Positions 1 through 8,652 of a stretch of 64,000 nt of DNA are shown here, piece by piece. Under the pieces are notes generated by a model that was not told the DNA's origin, did not search any database, and saw nothing but the letters and a program-made list of their open reading frames with translations. How positions within the stretch are numbered: the first letter of the stretch is position 1; each line of letters opens with the position of its first letter. Made by a program: the position numbers and the translations under genes. This DNA is from JABMOV01 sp964654545. Its GTDB lineage: Bacteria > Fidelibacterota > Marinisomatia > Marinisomatales > JABMOV01. The DNA lies in NCBI GenBank assembly GCA_964654545.1, contig CAZZIU010000005.1, positions 76,384-140,383 on the forward strand, written 5' to 3'.

Positions 1-1066
1 TGTAAAATTCAATATCAAAAGGGAAAGTACTTTTTAAGCCGTTCACCGAGATCGTATTGATATCTCCAAACGTGTTTGCCGAGAACGTTCCGCTATACAA
101 TTCTATATCTGACGGAAAATCAACAGGCGATAATTCTGGTGCAACATCTGTTCTGGAGGTTGTTACTTGTGCACCATCAATTCCAGCAATTCGAATTCGC
201 ACAGACACATTTGCCTGTACAGAATCTCCAGCGTTGATTGTCAATGTGTCCACCGTCGTCACCTGCTGCAAACTAAAACCCATTTCCATTCTGATTCCCG
301 ATCCAAGTGAATCACGACTTAAAGACGTGGTTTCAGCATACTGGTTATCTTTTGTCACCGAAGAACGTGTATGATTGGCAAGGGTATCCATTGGAGTAGA
401 GGTATCGGTCAATAGGCTGAATCGGACATTTTCTATGTCGGATGGCAATCCATTATTGATGATCTGTGAACTAAACAAACTGGAGTCATTAGCCACATCC
501 TCTATCACAATAAATTTATCAATGGACGTAATGAATTCCGGCAACTGTGATGAAGGTATTTCCGGAATATTTAAATCAAGTCTGATTAGCGTATCGAAAT
601 TCGCAGCGATCACATTCCAGGTACTCGTCAAAATACGGTGGTCAAAGTTATTCGGTATATTGAATTGTTGCAGGCTATCGATGTCAAAAAATCCACTTTG
701 CCCAAATGGAAGAGTAAAGGAAATGGTAGTATCAACGAGAAAATCAACGGTAATTCCTGAAACCGGCGTAGCATCTGGTTGGATATCTTGATTAATTGGC
801 ACCTGTAGATACGATGGGTCGATGGACGTATTCGGCAAATCACCCTGGAACATAATTTGAAAACCAGAAGAGTCGCTGGTTGGATCAATAAAATCGCTCC
901 CTGCCATATTGGAGAGAGGGTACGACTGATTGGTAATGGGAATTTTTAAATCCATGAACCAGGTCGGCATCTCAAAACTGGCCGGGCTCTGGAAATCGCA
1001 TGCAGAAAATATTAGAAGGAGCAGAACAAAAAGAAATCCTGCTGAAAATGTAAAACCTCGGCTCAT
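1..1066 (-). CDS. Envelope lipoprotein of unknown function, 3' end outside window
   Basis: The minus strand stays open from an ATG at 1066 to base 1, giving 355 codons with no stop, so the C-terminus lies outside the window. Residues 1-22 form a signal peptide (short basic start, then a Leu/Phe-rich core) ending in a lipobox, Leu-Ile-Phe-Ser-Ala-Cys, with the lipidated Cys at residue 23. The mature part is rich in Asp, Ser, Thr and Ile and alternates short polar and hydrophobic stretches, as in secreted beta-sandwich proteins. I recognise no family. A 166-base gap separates it from lepB downstream in the same orientation. Plus-strand reading frames at 57-791 are its shadows. The lipoprotein call is fairly sure; the function is unknown. 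Confidence 0.75.
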   Translation of the reverse strand, partial: MSRGFTFSAGFLFVLLLLIFSACDFQSPASFEMPTWFMDLKIPITNQSYPLSNMAGSDFIDPTSDSSGFQIMFQGDLPNTSIDPSYLQVPINQDIQPDATPVSGITVDFLVDTTISFTLPFGQSGFFDIDSLQQFNIPNNFDHRILTSTWNVIAANFDTLIRLDLNIPEIPSSQLPEFITSIDKFIVIEDVANDSSLFSSQIINNGLPSDIENVRFSLLTDTSTPMDTLANHTRSSVTKDNQYAETTSLSRDSLGSGIRMEMGFSLQQVTTVDTLTINAGDSVQANVSVRIRIAGIDGAQVTTSRTDVAPELSPVDFPSDIELYSGTFSANTFGDINTISVNGLKSTFPFDIEFY

Positions 1067-1232
1067 TTTACAATTTGGTTCCCTTACCTTGGATTATCAT
1101 GATTTACTTTACTGCCAATTTTGAGGGTTTTTCGATAATGATGCCAGTATTATTTTGCGTTGGCGAGAATAGACTTTTATCCCTGATGTAAAGATAAAAA
1201 AGTAACCTGGTCGGATTAATTACGCTTTATAA

Positions 1233-2207
1233 TTATTTGATTACGGTCCCGACACGGTCTAAGCGCGGAACCCACCTATCCAGGTCCAAAGAAAAATATA
1301 CAAACAATGCTGAACCTAGCATGTTGCTTTCAGGTACAAATCCCCAATAACGTGAATCAAGACTATCATCGCGGTTGTCGCCCATTGCCCAATAATAATT
1401 TTGCTCTATTGTATAGGATGGAATATCCTTTATAGAGACACCATCTACATACAGGAATTGCCAGCTATCACTACCGATTGCTGTTGACCAGGGTGTTAGC
1501 TTTTTCCCTTTTGGATAATAATCATCAAAAACACTTATTGTTTCTTTTCTCCTATACAAATCGTTGGGATCAATATTTGTTAAAGTATAAGTCCTGTTTC
1601 CAGATTCCAAAGTTACATGATGTCCATCCATAATTATTAATGGAACCACATACAACCAGTCTGTTGAATCATTTAAAGCTATTTCATCCCCTTCTTTGGG
1701 AATGATGATAGGGGACAAATTATCTTTATTGCCAGACGTCCTGAGAAATATATCTCGCTGCCGATAGTCGGCGGGTAATTCCGGTGCAATATATTTTCCA
1801 TGATCAGGTAAAATAAATTCATGATCGTTAACGAATACTTTTCGCGTTTTTATTTCTAAGGTGTCTCCCGGGAGCGCAATTAAACGCTTTACATATTTAT
1901 GATAGGGATCCCTGGGGTACTTAAAAATGATCACATCACCTTGCTCAGGCTCACGAAATTTTGGAAAGCGAACAAAAGGAACATCAAATCCCATATCCGT
2001 GTACGGAATACCAATCCAATCGGGGGTCCGCATACCGTAAACAAATCTATTCCCAATTAAAAAATCACCGGTCATAATAGTGTTTTCCATGCTGCCGGTG
2101 GGAACAATATATGCTTCCACGATTGTGACTTTTAACAAAAATGCAATTAGGATTAAAATTGCAATTGAACGCGTTTCAAGTAAAATCTTTTTCGTCTTCT
2201 CAGTCAT
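1233..2207 (-). CDS. lepB: Signal peptidase I
   Basis: Removes signal peptides from exported proteins at the outer face of the inner membrane. The 324-residue protein has one N-terminal membrane anchor (about 14-33). The catalytic Ser39 follows in a Pro-Thr-Gly-Ser-Met motif, and the general base is Lys107 in the Lys-Arg-Leu-Ile-Ala-Leu-Pro-Gly-Asp box. The late conserved box Gly-Asp-Asn-Arg-Asp-Asp-Ser-Leu-Asp-Ser-Arg is present. Length equals the E. coli enzyme, so a beta-sheet cap domain lies between the boxes. It ends an apparent comEC-rnhB/yraN-lepB operon and starts 11 bases after the preceding stop codon. Confidence 0.96.
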   Translation of the reverse strand: MTEKTKKILLETRSIAILILIAFLLKVTIVEAYIVPTGSMENTIMTGDFLIGNRFVYGMRTPDWIGIPYTDMGFDVPFVRFPKFREPEQGDVIIFKYPRDPYHKYVKRLIALPGDTLEIKTRKVFVNDHEFILPDHGKYIAPELPADYRQRDIFLRTSGNKDNLSPIIIPKEGDEIALNDSTDWLYVVPLIIMDGHHVTLESGNRTYTLTNIDPNDLYRRKETISVFDDYYPKGKKLTPWSTAIGSDSWQFLYVDGVSIKDIPSYTIEQNYYWAMGDNRDDSLDSRYWGFVPESNMLGSALFVYFSLDLDRWVPRLDRVGTVIK

Positions 2208-2218
2208 TTTCTTCTCAG

Positions 2219-3193
2219 TTATAAATTAAAATCTACATGTTTAATGTGGTTAAACGAATTATTTTTACCATGGATTTCGACGACAACTGCCTCTACCCTG
2301 AAAGATTTGGTAATTTCATTTTTGGTTAAATACATTTGAATAGTGTTTCCCAATTTTTCCATTTTTTGTCTTGATAAATTGTGTTCGGGCCTAATTCCTT
2401 CGTGTTTAGAGCCAGTCTTAACTTCAATAAACACCAATTCACCTGATTGTTCCCCGATTATGTCAATTTCACCCAATCCCGATTCACGATGATTGACTTC
2501 AAGTATTGTATATCCTTTATTTCTCAGGTAGAGTGCGGCGAGTTTTTCGCCCAACCAACCCAGTTGGTTATTTTTCTTATACCATTGAATGGATTTTAAT
2601 TTCGATTTAACCGGTGAAAAACTTTTCCGGTGGATCGGTGTCGCCATCCATTTCTCCAAATTTTCCAAATGCATTTGAGTACCATACCCCTTATGTTGTG
2701 CAAAACCGTATTCCGGAAATATAGTATCCATCTCCAACATCAATCTATCACGCTCAACCTTTGCAATGATAGAAGCAGCACGTATACAGTCAATTTTATC
2801 ATCCCCCTTTATTATTCCTTCATTTGGGATAATTTGATGGGGTAATGGATATCCGTCAATCAATGCTCGGTTTGGTTTGACGGGAAGTCTACCAAGCGCC
2901 ATTTGCATCGCCTTATAAGTTGCATTCAGAATGTTGAGTTTATCAATTTCCCTTTCACCGACGACTCCCAACCCAACACCTATTGCATTGTCCAGTATTA
3001 TTGGATGGAGTTTTTCTCGTTTAGCCGCACTTAATTTTTTTGAATCCCGGAGATTTACTATTCCATGATTTTCCGGTAAAATAACAGCGGCAGCCACTAC
3101 CGGACCTGCAAGCGGACCTCTCCCAGCTTCATCGACTCCTGCTATTATTTCCACGGCACCAGTTCTATACTTTTTCCGTCCGATCGCAACCAA
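2219..3193 (-). CDS. rnhB: Ribonuclease HII fused to a YraN (UPF0102) nuclease-like domain
   Basis: Two proteins in one chain of 324 residues. Residues 15-195 are ribonuclease HII, which cuts the RNA strand at ribonucleotides in DNA. The Asp21-Glu22-Ala-Gly-Arg-Gly motif and a later Asp-Cys-Ile-Arg-Ala-Ala-Ser-Ile-Ile-Ala-Lys motif are intact. Residues 205-324 match YraN/UPF0102, a restriction-endonuclease-like fold. Its Gly-Glu-Ile-Asp-Ile-Ile and Phe-Ile-Glu-Val-Lys-Thr motifs give the usual Asp/Glu-x-Lys metal site. rnhB and yraN are separate but often neighbouring genes in many bacteria; here no stop or start divides them. The listed start is a TTG overlapping comEC by 49 bases; a GTG at 3154 is an equally good start and loses only 13 residues. 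Confidence 0.93.
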   Translation of the reverse strand: MVAIGRKKYRTGAVEIIAGVDEAGRGPLAGPVVAAAVILPENHGIVNLRDSKKLSAAKREKLHPIILDNAIGVGLGVVGEREIDKLNILNATYKAMQMALGRLPVKPNRALIDGYPLPHQIIPNEGIIKGDDKIDCIRAASIIAKVERDRLMLEMDTIFPEYGFAQHKGYGTQMHLENLEKWMATPIHRKSFSPVKSKLKSIQWYKKNNQLGWLGEKLAALYLRNKGYTILEVNHRESGLGEIDIIGEQSGELVFIEVKTGSKHEGIRPEHNLSRQKMEKLGNTIQMYLTKNEITKSFRVEAVVVEIHGKNNSFNHIKHVDFNL

Positions 3194-5493
3194 ACTGCTC
3201 TCTGTTTATCTGTGCGATAGATTTCAGTTTGAAAAGAACCAAATCGGTTTATTGTTTCTTGTGAAGGATGATTGAATTTATTTTTCTCACCAACCGAAAT
3301 TACACCAATCGACGGTCTAACTTCCGTGATAAATTCATTAGAACTACTCGTGTTCGATCCATGGTGTCCAATTTTGAGAACATCCGAATCCAGATATAAT
3401 TTAAATGCCAGTAACTGGCTTTCTCCCTCTTTCTCTAAATCTCCCATAAAAAGAAATGAATTATTCCCATGGAGTAATCGAAATACTACGCTATTATTAT
3501 TGATACTAGTTTGCTCTTCTACCGTATCCGGGTGCAGCCATTGGAGATAACTGTGATTATCGATGCGTAACGTATTCCCTGCCTGGACCGATCGTAGAGG
3601 AATATCATTAATTTGTGCCTCTTCTACCACCTGATTATAGGTAAACGATCCGTAATCAATAGTGCTTTCATAAATGGTATCCACGGTGAATTGATGCAGA
3701 AGGGACATGGTTCCGCCAATGTGATCATTGTGTGGATGTGTCAATACCAACCAGGTGACAGATTTTGTTCCCATATGGTGAAGTGCGGGTACCAGAACCT
3801 GCTTACCCATATCCTGTTTCCATGTCCGATATCCTGTGTCCACAACCATAGTTTTTCCATTCTCATTCTGGATGACGATGCAGTCGCCCTGCCCCACATC
3901 AAGAAATACAATGTCCATGGTATGCCGTTTTAATGTCCACTGCCAAACCAATATTGTTATCAGCAGACTTACTGCAATTATAGCTTTTGCCATACTTTTT
4001 TTCATCAGGAATACGACACTGGAAATAATGATCACATAATAAATGATATGGATAAACTGAAAATTATTAACAGTGATTTGTCCGAACGGTATTTTGCTAA
4101 ACGCTTGCGCAAAAAATGAAACAATAAGGTCAATCAACCAGATTGTATTTGCAACTATCTCTGCAAAAATTGGAATCGAACCCACAGATATGAGCATGAT
4201 ACCGCCAGCCACCAAACAACCAATTAGAGGAACTATTATTACGTTGGCAACCAGTGCTATTAGCGGAAGTTTTTTAAAGAAAATGAGGGTAATTGGTATG
4301 GTCCCAATTTGGGCAGATAATGAGACTATAAATAGTGCCCATGAACCACGGATCACCGGATTTGAAATTGATTCAATTCTCAATGGCTCAGGAAGCGCCG
4401 AGGTGATCAGATTGTAAAAAAACAGAATTGATCCAACTGCTAAAAAACTTAATATAAATCCCAGCTCGAAACATTGCTGAGGTTGAGTCATAAGCATCAT
4501 CCACGATGCGGCAGACAGTATATTCCATGGATTTGCACCACGATTCAGTACGGGAGCAATCATGTACAATCCTCCCATAATACATGCTCGATTTACACTC
4601 GGGGCAAAATTCGTAAGAGCGGCGAAGAAGCATAATCCTCCTACTATGGCAATTCGATCGTACCCCCATGGTATCTGTAAAATTGGAGTTAAGATGGTGA
4701 GGATGAGAAGTATATATCCGACGTGTAGCCCCGATACTGCCAGCACATGAATTACGCCAACTTGTTCAAATTGGGATTTCATCTCCGGGTCAATACCGGA
4801 CCGATCCCCTAACAGCAGGGCTGTCAACAACCCTGCATCTTGTGAGTTTAAATATGTAGAAAAAATAGCCTTTATGTCATTCCGTACATGGGCTATCCAT
4901 TTAAGCAAGCTGGGTGAATGGGTTGGTCTGACCAATACTGTACTTTCGGTAATCGGAAGGATATTACCTATCACGCCTTTTTTTGCATAATAACCACGAA
5001 AATCAAACTGGCCCGGATTTCGTTTCTCGTTAAACTGAAAAAACGTACCAGAAACAATCACGGTATCGGCGATGTCCCAATTCGGGATACCATCAGTATA
5101 GAGAAAGATTTTTGAATTTATCTTAAAATACTGATTCTGTTTTATAATGGATTGAAGATGGATTGTTGTTCTGTATTTACCGCTTTTTACGCGGTTTATT
5201 TGAGTGGTAGTCCCAGTCACATTTATTTCGCTATTATCTATAGTACCAGCCAAATGGACCTGATGACCCATGTCTGCTTTGGTGAGGGTATAATTCCCCC
5301 AACCAATAAAAAAAGAAAGAATACAAAGGATTATAGAAAAGTGTTTTCGGCATCGAAAATATGTATAAATCATGATTGAAAGCACCAGCAGAACGATGGA
5401 TGCTGTTACATAGGATGAGTCCAACTTTCCCCAGAGAATACCTGCAATAATGCAACCGTTTAAGATTACAAATGGATATCGATAAAACTGCAT
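3145..5493 (-). CDS. comEC: ComEC/Rec2 DNA-uptake channel protein
   Basis: Inner-membrane channel that passes single-stranded DNA into the cytoplasm during natural transformation. The N-terminal part has hydrophobic segments and a DUF4131-like soluble stretch. The central Competence domain holds many membrane helices and the motif Val-Ile-His-Val-Leu-Ala-Val-Ser-Gly-Leu-His-Val-Gly. The C-terminus (from about residue 525) is a metallo-beta-lactamase fold with Asp-Val-Gly-Gln-Gly-Asp and Thr-His-Pro-His-Asn-Asp-His-Ile-Gly-Gly, so the metal-binding residues are kept. I chose the ATG at 5493 because the first membrane segment follows directly; the frame is open to an ATG at 5565. No clear Shine-Dalgarno site marks either start. 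No other competence gene except the distant cinA is seen here. Confidence 0.94.
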   Translation of the reverse strand: MQFYRYPFVILNGCIIAGILWGKLDSSYVTASIVLLVLSIMIYTYFRCRKHFSIILCILSFFIGWGNYTLTKADMGHQVHLAGTIDNSEINVTGTTTQINRVKSGKYRTTIHLQSIIKQNQYFKINSKIFLYTDGIPNWDIADTVIVSGTFFQFNEKRNPGQFDFRGYYAKKGVIGNILPITESTVLVRPTHSPSLLKWIAHVRNDIKAIFSTYLNSQDAGLLTALLLGDRSGIDPEMKSQFEQVGVIHVLAVSGLHVGYILLILTILTPILQIPWGYDRIAIVGGLCFFAALTNFAPSVNRACIMGGLYMIAPVLNRGANPWNILSAASWMMLMTQPQQCFELGFILSFLAVGSILFFYNLITSALPEPLRIESISNPVIRGSWALFIVSLSAQIGTIPITLIFFKKLPLIALVANVIIVPLIGCLVAGGIMLISVGSIPIFAEIVANTIWLIDLIVSFFAQAFSKIPFGQITVNNFQFIHIIYYVIIISSVVFLMKKSMAKAIIAVSLLITILVWQWTLKRHTMDIVFLDVGQGDCIVIQNENGKTMVVDTGYRTWKQDMGKQVLVPALHHMGTKSVTWLVLTHPHNDHIGGTMSLLHQFTVDTIYESTIDYGSFTYNQVVEEAQINDIPLRSVQAGNTLRIDNHSYLQWLHPDTVEEQTSINNNSVVFRLLHGNNSFLFMGDLEKEGESQLLAFKLYLDSDVLKIGHHGSNTSSSNEFITEVRPSIGVISVGEKNKFNHPSQETINRFGSFQTEIYRTDKQRAVWLRSDGKSIELVPWK

Positions 5494-5604
5494 AACATTA
5501 AATATGTAATAGTGTGGATAAATTATCATGGAATATTCAAAATTGCCAGAGACACTCCTATCCATTAAACTTTACGGTTTATTTACCCAAACAAAGGAAG
5601 ATTT

Positions 5605-7215
5605 ATGACAAAATCAAAAGCCGGTTTAATCGCATTTTCAATTATACTGCTTATTTTACTGATATGGGGAATTGATCCCTTTAATGCTGTTTGGTCATTT
5701 CCCGGCAATTTTGACTGGGTAAAGAATTTCCCATCTGAAAAATTACCGCTAGGAGCAATCCCTCTCATGATTATTGCACTGGTTGGAACTGGTATTTTCG
5801 CAACTATCAAACTTGGGTTTCCTCAGATTCGGTATTTTAAACACGGTATTAATGTAACCAGAGGGATGTATGATGACCCTGAGGATGAAGGAGATCTCAA
5901 TCATTTTCGAGCACTAACCACGGCACTGTCAGCAACCGTTGGAATAGGAAATATTGCCGGTGTGGCAACCGCATTGTATTATGGTGGACCTGGTGCCATC
6001 TTTTGGATGTGGGTAACCGCTTTTTTCGGCACAACTTTAAAATATGCCGAAAGTACCCTTTCATTAAAATATCGTAAAATAAATAGTGCCGGTTTTACCG
6101 CCGGTGGTCCCATGTATACTATCGAACACGGACTCGGTAGAAATTGGCGCTGGTTGGCAGTAGCATTTGCCACATTCGCTATTATTTGTTCATTTGCGAC
6201 AGGAAATGCAATACAAGCCTTCACGGTTTCTGACCAATTGTATTCTGAAGTAACCCAGGTTATCGGTGCCGAGCACTTCCTTACAATCAAGCACGTACTC
6301 TTTTCCGGGTTTTCTGTGTCTGTTATGCAAATTATAAATGGATTATTACTGGCTACGGTTGTTGGTATGGTGATTATTGGCGGGATACGCAGGATTGGGC
6401 ACGTAACCGGATTCTTGGCTCCAATCATGGCGCTGATTTATGTATCAGCCGCCGGACTTATCCTCCTGGCTTATATAGATCAAATTGGTCATGCATTTGG
6501 ATTGATTTTTAATATGGCGTTTAACCCTCCCGCAGAAATTGCTGGTGTGGGTGGAGGAAGTTTTCTGGTACTGATGAATACGCTATTATGGGGAATTAAA
6601 CGTGGACTGTATTCCAACGAAGCTGGTCAGGGATCAGCAGCAATAGCCCACTCTACTGCAAAAACAAAGTACCCAGTTCGCGAAGGATCGGTTGCCATGT
6701 TAGGACCTTTTATTGATACAATCATCATTTGTTCTCTCACTGGATTGGTAATAATCACAACCGGAGCATGGCAACACACGGAATTCTACGTGAACCGAAT
6801 CGACCCGGCTTTTACAGGTGAACTTTTAAACAGCAGTTTACTCACATCGTATGCATTTAAAACGGGACTATCCTGGTTGTTCGGGTTCGGAGATAAAATT
6901 GTCACCTTGTCGGTCCTTCTCTTTGCCGTCTCAACTGCAATTAGCTGGTCTTTTTATGGGGACCGCGCGTCCGAATATTTGTTTGGTGAAAAATCTATCA
7001 AATTCTACCGTTGGTTTTTTGTCTTATTCGTATTTATCGGGGCTATAGCAAGTCTGGAAGCTGTTTGGGCATTTGGTGATGCTGCGCTTGGTTTTATGAC
7101 TTTCCCAAACCTCATTGCAATCATTTTGCTTTCGACGAAACTGAAACAAATGACAAAGGAATATTTCGCTAAAGATCACCAACCTACAATTGCGAAAATC
7201 TATCATGACAAATAA
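5605..7215 (+). CDS. AGCS-family sodium:alanine/glycine symporter
   Basis: Inner-membrane amino acid carrier of 536 residues with about eleven hydrophobic helices. Diagnostic is the block Ala-Thr-Val-Gly-Ile-Gly-Asn-Ile-Ala-Gly-Val-Ala-Thr-Ala, followed by Gly-Gly-Pro-Gly-Ala-Ile-Phe-Trp-Met-Trp and Lys-Tyr-Ala-Glu, the family signature around helix 2-3. A second conserved block, Gly-Leu-Tyr-Ser-Asn-Glu-Ala-Gly-Gln-Gly-Ser-Ala, lies near residue 337. By family it imports alanine, glycine or a similar neutral amino acid with sodium; the exact substrate cannot be read here. It is divergent from comEC and overlaps the next gene by 11 bases. Confidence 0.92.
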   Translation: MTKSKAGLIAFSIILLILLIWGIDPFNAVWSFPGNFDWVKNFPSEKLPLGAIPLMIIALVGTGIFATIKLGFPQIRYFKHGINVTRGMYDDPEDEGDLNHFRALTTALSATVGIGNIAGVATALYYGGPGAIFWMWVTAFFGTTLKYAESTLSLKYRKINSAGFTAGGPMYTIEHGLGRNWRWLAVAFATFAIICSFATGNAIQAFTVSDQLYSEVTQVIGAEHFLTIKHVLFSGFSVSVMQIINGLLLATVVGMVIIGGIRRIGHVTGFLAPIMALIYVSAAGLILLAYIDQIGHAFGLIFNMAFNPPAEIAGVGGGSFLVLMNTLLWGIKRGLYSNEAGQGSAAIAHSTAKTKYPVREGSVAMLGPFIDTIIICSLTGLVIITTGAWQHTEFYVNRIDPAFTGELLNSSLLTSYAFKTGLSWLFGFGDKIVTLSVLLFAVSTAISWSFYGDRASEYLFGEKSIKFYRWFFVLFVFIGAIASLEAVWAFGDAALGFMTFPNLIAIILLSTKLKQMTKEYFAKDHQPTIAKIYHDK

Positions 7216-7987
7216 GGCTCTTGACACAGCCTTTAAGGCCGCAAAAGAAGCCTCACAAATCATCGTAAGCGCCCTGGATAAACCCAGGGCGTATTCGCAT
7301 AAAGGAATCTCTGATCTAGTCACTCAGACGGATAAGCTCTCCGAATCACGCATAATTGAACTAATTCAAAACACCTTCCCTGACCATGGAATTCTTGCCG
7401 AGGAAAGTGGATCTAATAAGGCTGCATCCCAATCCCGCTACCAATGGATTATCGATCCCCTCGACGGTACTACCAATTTTGTACACGGATATCCTTCCTT
7501 TGGTGTATCCATAGCATTATTCATGGATAATTCTCCATTACTAGGTGTAATAATTGAATTACCGGGTAATAATGTGTATCATGCCGTTAAAGGTGAAGGT
7601 GCATACAGAAATAATTCGCCGATATCAGTTTCTAAGAACCAAGAATTATCCCACTCCCTGGTCGTAACGGGATTTGGATATGAACATGGAGAGAAATGGC
7701 ATAGAAACATGGAATTATTTAAACAATTGACCCATAGGACACAAGGTGTCCGTCGACTTGGTGCCGCTTCGGTTGATTTGTGTCATGTCTCCTGCGGAAT
7801 AGTGGATGGGTTTTGGGAGTACGACTTGCACCCCTGGGATACGGCTGCTGGTATTTTACTTGTTGAAGAAGCTGGTGGGAAAATATCGGGAATTGACGGG
7901 AAACCTTACAGCATATATCAGGATCATATTTTGGCAACCAATTCTGCTATTCATGATTCACTTATGGATATTCTGAATACAAATTAG
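7205..7987 (+). CDS. suhB: Inositol-1-monophosphatase family phosphatase
   Basis: Magnesium-dependent phosphatase of the inositol monophosphatase/SuhB family, 260 residues from the ATG at 7205. The metal-site motifs are all present: Ile-Leu-Ala-Glu-Glu-Ser-Gly, Trp-Ile-Ile-Asp-Pro-Leu-Asp-Gly-Thr-Thr-Asn-Phe, and near the C-terminus Tyr-Asp-Leu-His-Pro-Trp-Asp-Thr-Ala-Ala-Gly. A TTG five codons upstream keeps the frame open, but the ATG gives the usual N-terminus. It overlaps the 3' end of the symporter gene, so the two are probably co-transcribed. Family members act on inositol phosphates, on fructose-1,6-bisphosphate, or as accessory factors of rRNA transcription. The sequence supports the fold; the gene symbol is the common annotation, not proof of substrate. 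Confidence 0.9.
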   Translation: MTNKALDTAFKAAKEASQIIVSALDKPRAYSHKGISDLVTQTDKLSESRIIELIQNTFPDHGILAEESGSNKAASQSRYQWIIDPLDGTTNFVHGYPSFGVSIALFMDNSPLLGVIIELPGNNVYHAVKGEGAYRNNSPISVSKNQELSHSLVVTGFGYEHGEKWHRNMELFKQLTHRTQGVRRLGAASVDLCHVSCGIVDGFWEYDLHPWDTAAGILLVEEAGGKISGIDGKPYSIYQDHILATNSAIHDSLMDILNTN

Positions 7988-7998
7988 TAATTACGTAT

Positions 7999-8652
7999 TC
8001 AACGAATGTCTACAGAATAAAAGAACTCATTTCCCAGCAGGATATCCAAATGATCTCCTGAACGGAGTGATCCCACCCCGCTTGGTGTACCTGTAAACAG
8101 GATATCCCCCCTTAATAATGGAACACGAATGGCCAATTTTTGTAGTAAGAATTCAATTGAAAACAGCATATGGTCAGGATTGCCCAGTTGAACGAGTTCT
8201 TCATTCTTCTTTAAACCAAATCCCGTGATCTTTTTATCAATAGTACACTCTTGAAATAAACCAAGAACAGTACTATTTTTAAAGGATTTCGCCCAAAACC
8301 AGGGTTTCCTTTCTTTTTTCAGTATTGATTGTGCGGTGCGGTCTGTCAAATCCAAGCCAATTGTGAAACCTGCTAAATTGGATGTGATATCCGCATTGCC
8401 GGGCTCGTTAATATCTGCGCCGATACAGACCACCAACTCCACCTCATAATGAATATCAGAATTGGATGGAATTTCGATTGTACCGGTTTGGGCTATGGAG
8501 GCGGTTGATTTTTGAAAAAAAAGAGGCTCTTTTGGAATTGGATTCTGTAATTCATTGGCATGAGCAGCGTAATTACGTCCCACACAATATATGTTTTTTA
8601 TAGGAATTCTAGACCCATCATGAAAAACAGCATCTGATGAGAATTCTGACAT
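7999..8652 (-). CDS. Fumarylacetoacetate hydrolase (FAH) family protein
   Basis: A 217-residue single-domain FAH-fold enzyme. The family start, Ile-Tyr-Cys-Val-Gly-Arg-Asn-Tyr-Ala-Ala-His-Ala, is followed by the metal ligand stretch His-Tyr-Glu-Val-Glu-Leu-Val-Val and by Gly-Leu-Asp-Leu-Thr-Asp-Arg. The C-terminus carries Phe-Thr-Gly-Thr-Pro-Ser-Gly-Val-Gly, typical of acylpyruvase, oxaloacetate decarboxylase and 2-hydroxyhepta-2,4-diene-dioate isomerase members. Substrate cannot be decided from sequence alone. Its ATG shares one base with the TAA of the PurL-like gene upstream (TAATG), so the pair is translationally coupled. Confidence 0.9.
   Translation of the reverse strand: MSEFSSDAVFHDGSRIPIKNIYCVGRNYAAHANELQNPIPKEPLFFQKSTASIAQTGTIEIPSNSDIHYEVELVVCIGADINEPGNADITSNLAGFTIGLDLTDRTAQSILKKERKPWFWAKSFKNSTVLGLFQECTIDKKITGFGLKKNEELVQLGNPDHMLFSIEFLLQKLAIRVPLLRGDILFTGTPSGVGSLRSGDHLDILLGNEFFYSVDIR

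Noticed and set aside
57..791. Two consecutive plus-strand reading frames
   Set aside because: They are antisense to the lipoprotein frame, lack family features, and the minus strand carries a signal peptide with lipobox and an uninterrupted 355-codon frame.
7974..8001. 7-bp inverted repeat between the convergent phosphatase and FAH genes as a terminator
   Set aside because: The stem is AT-rich with a 14-base loop and has no T-run on either strand.
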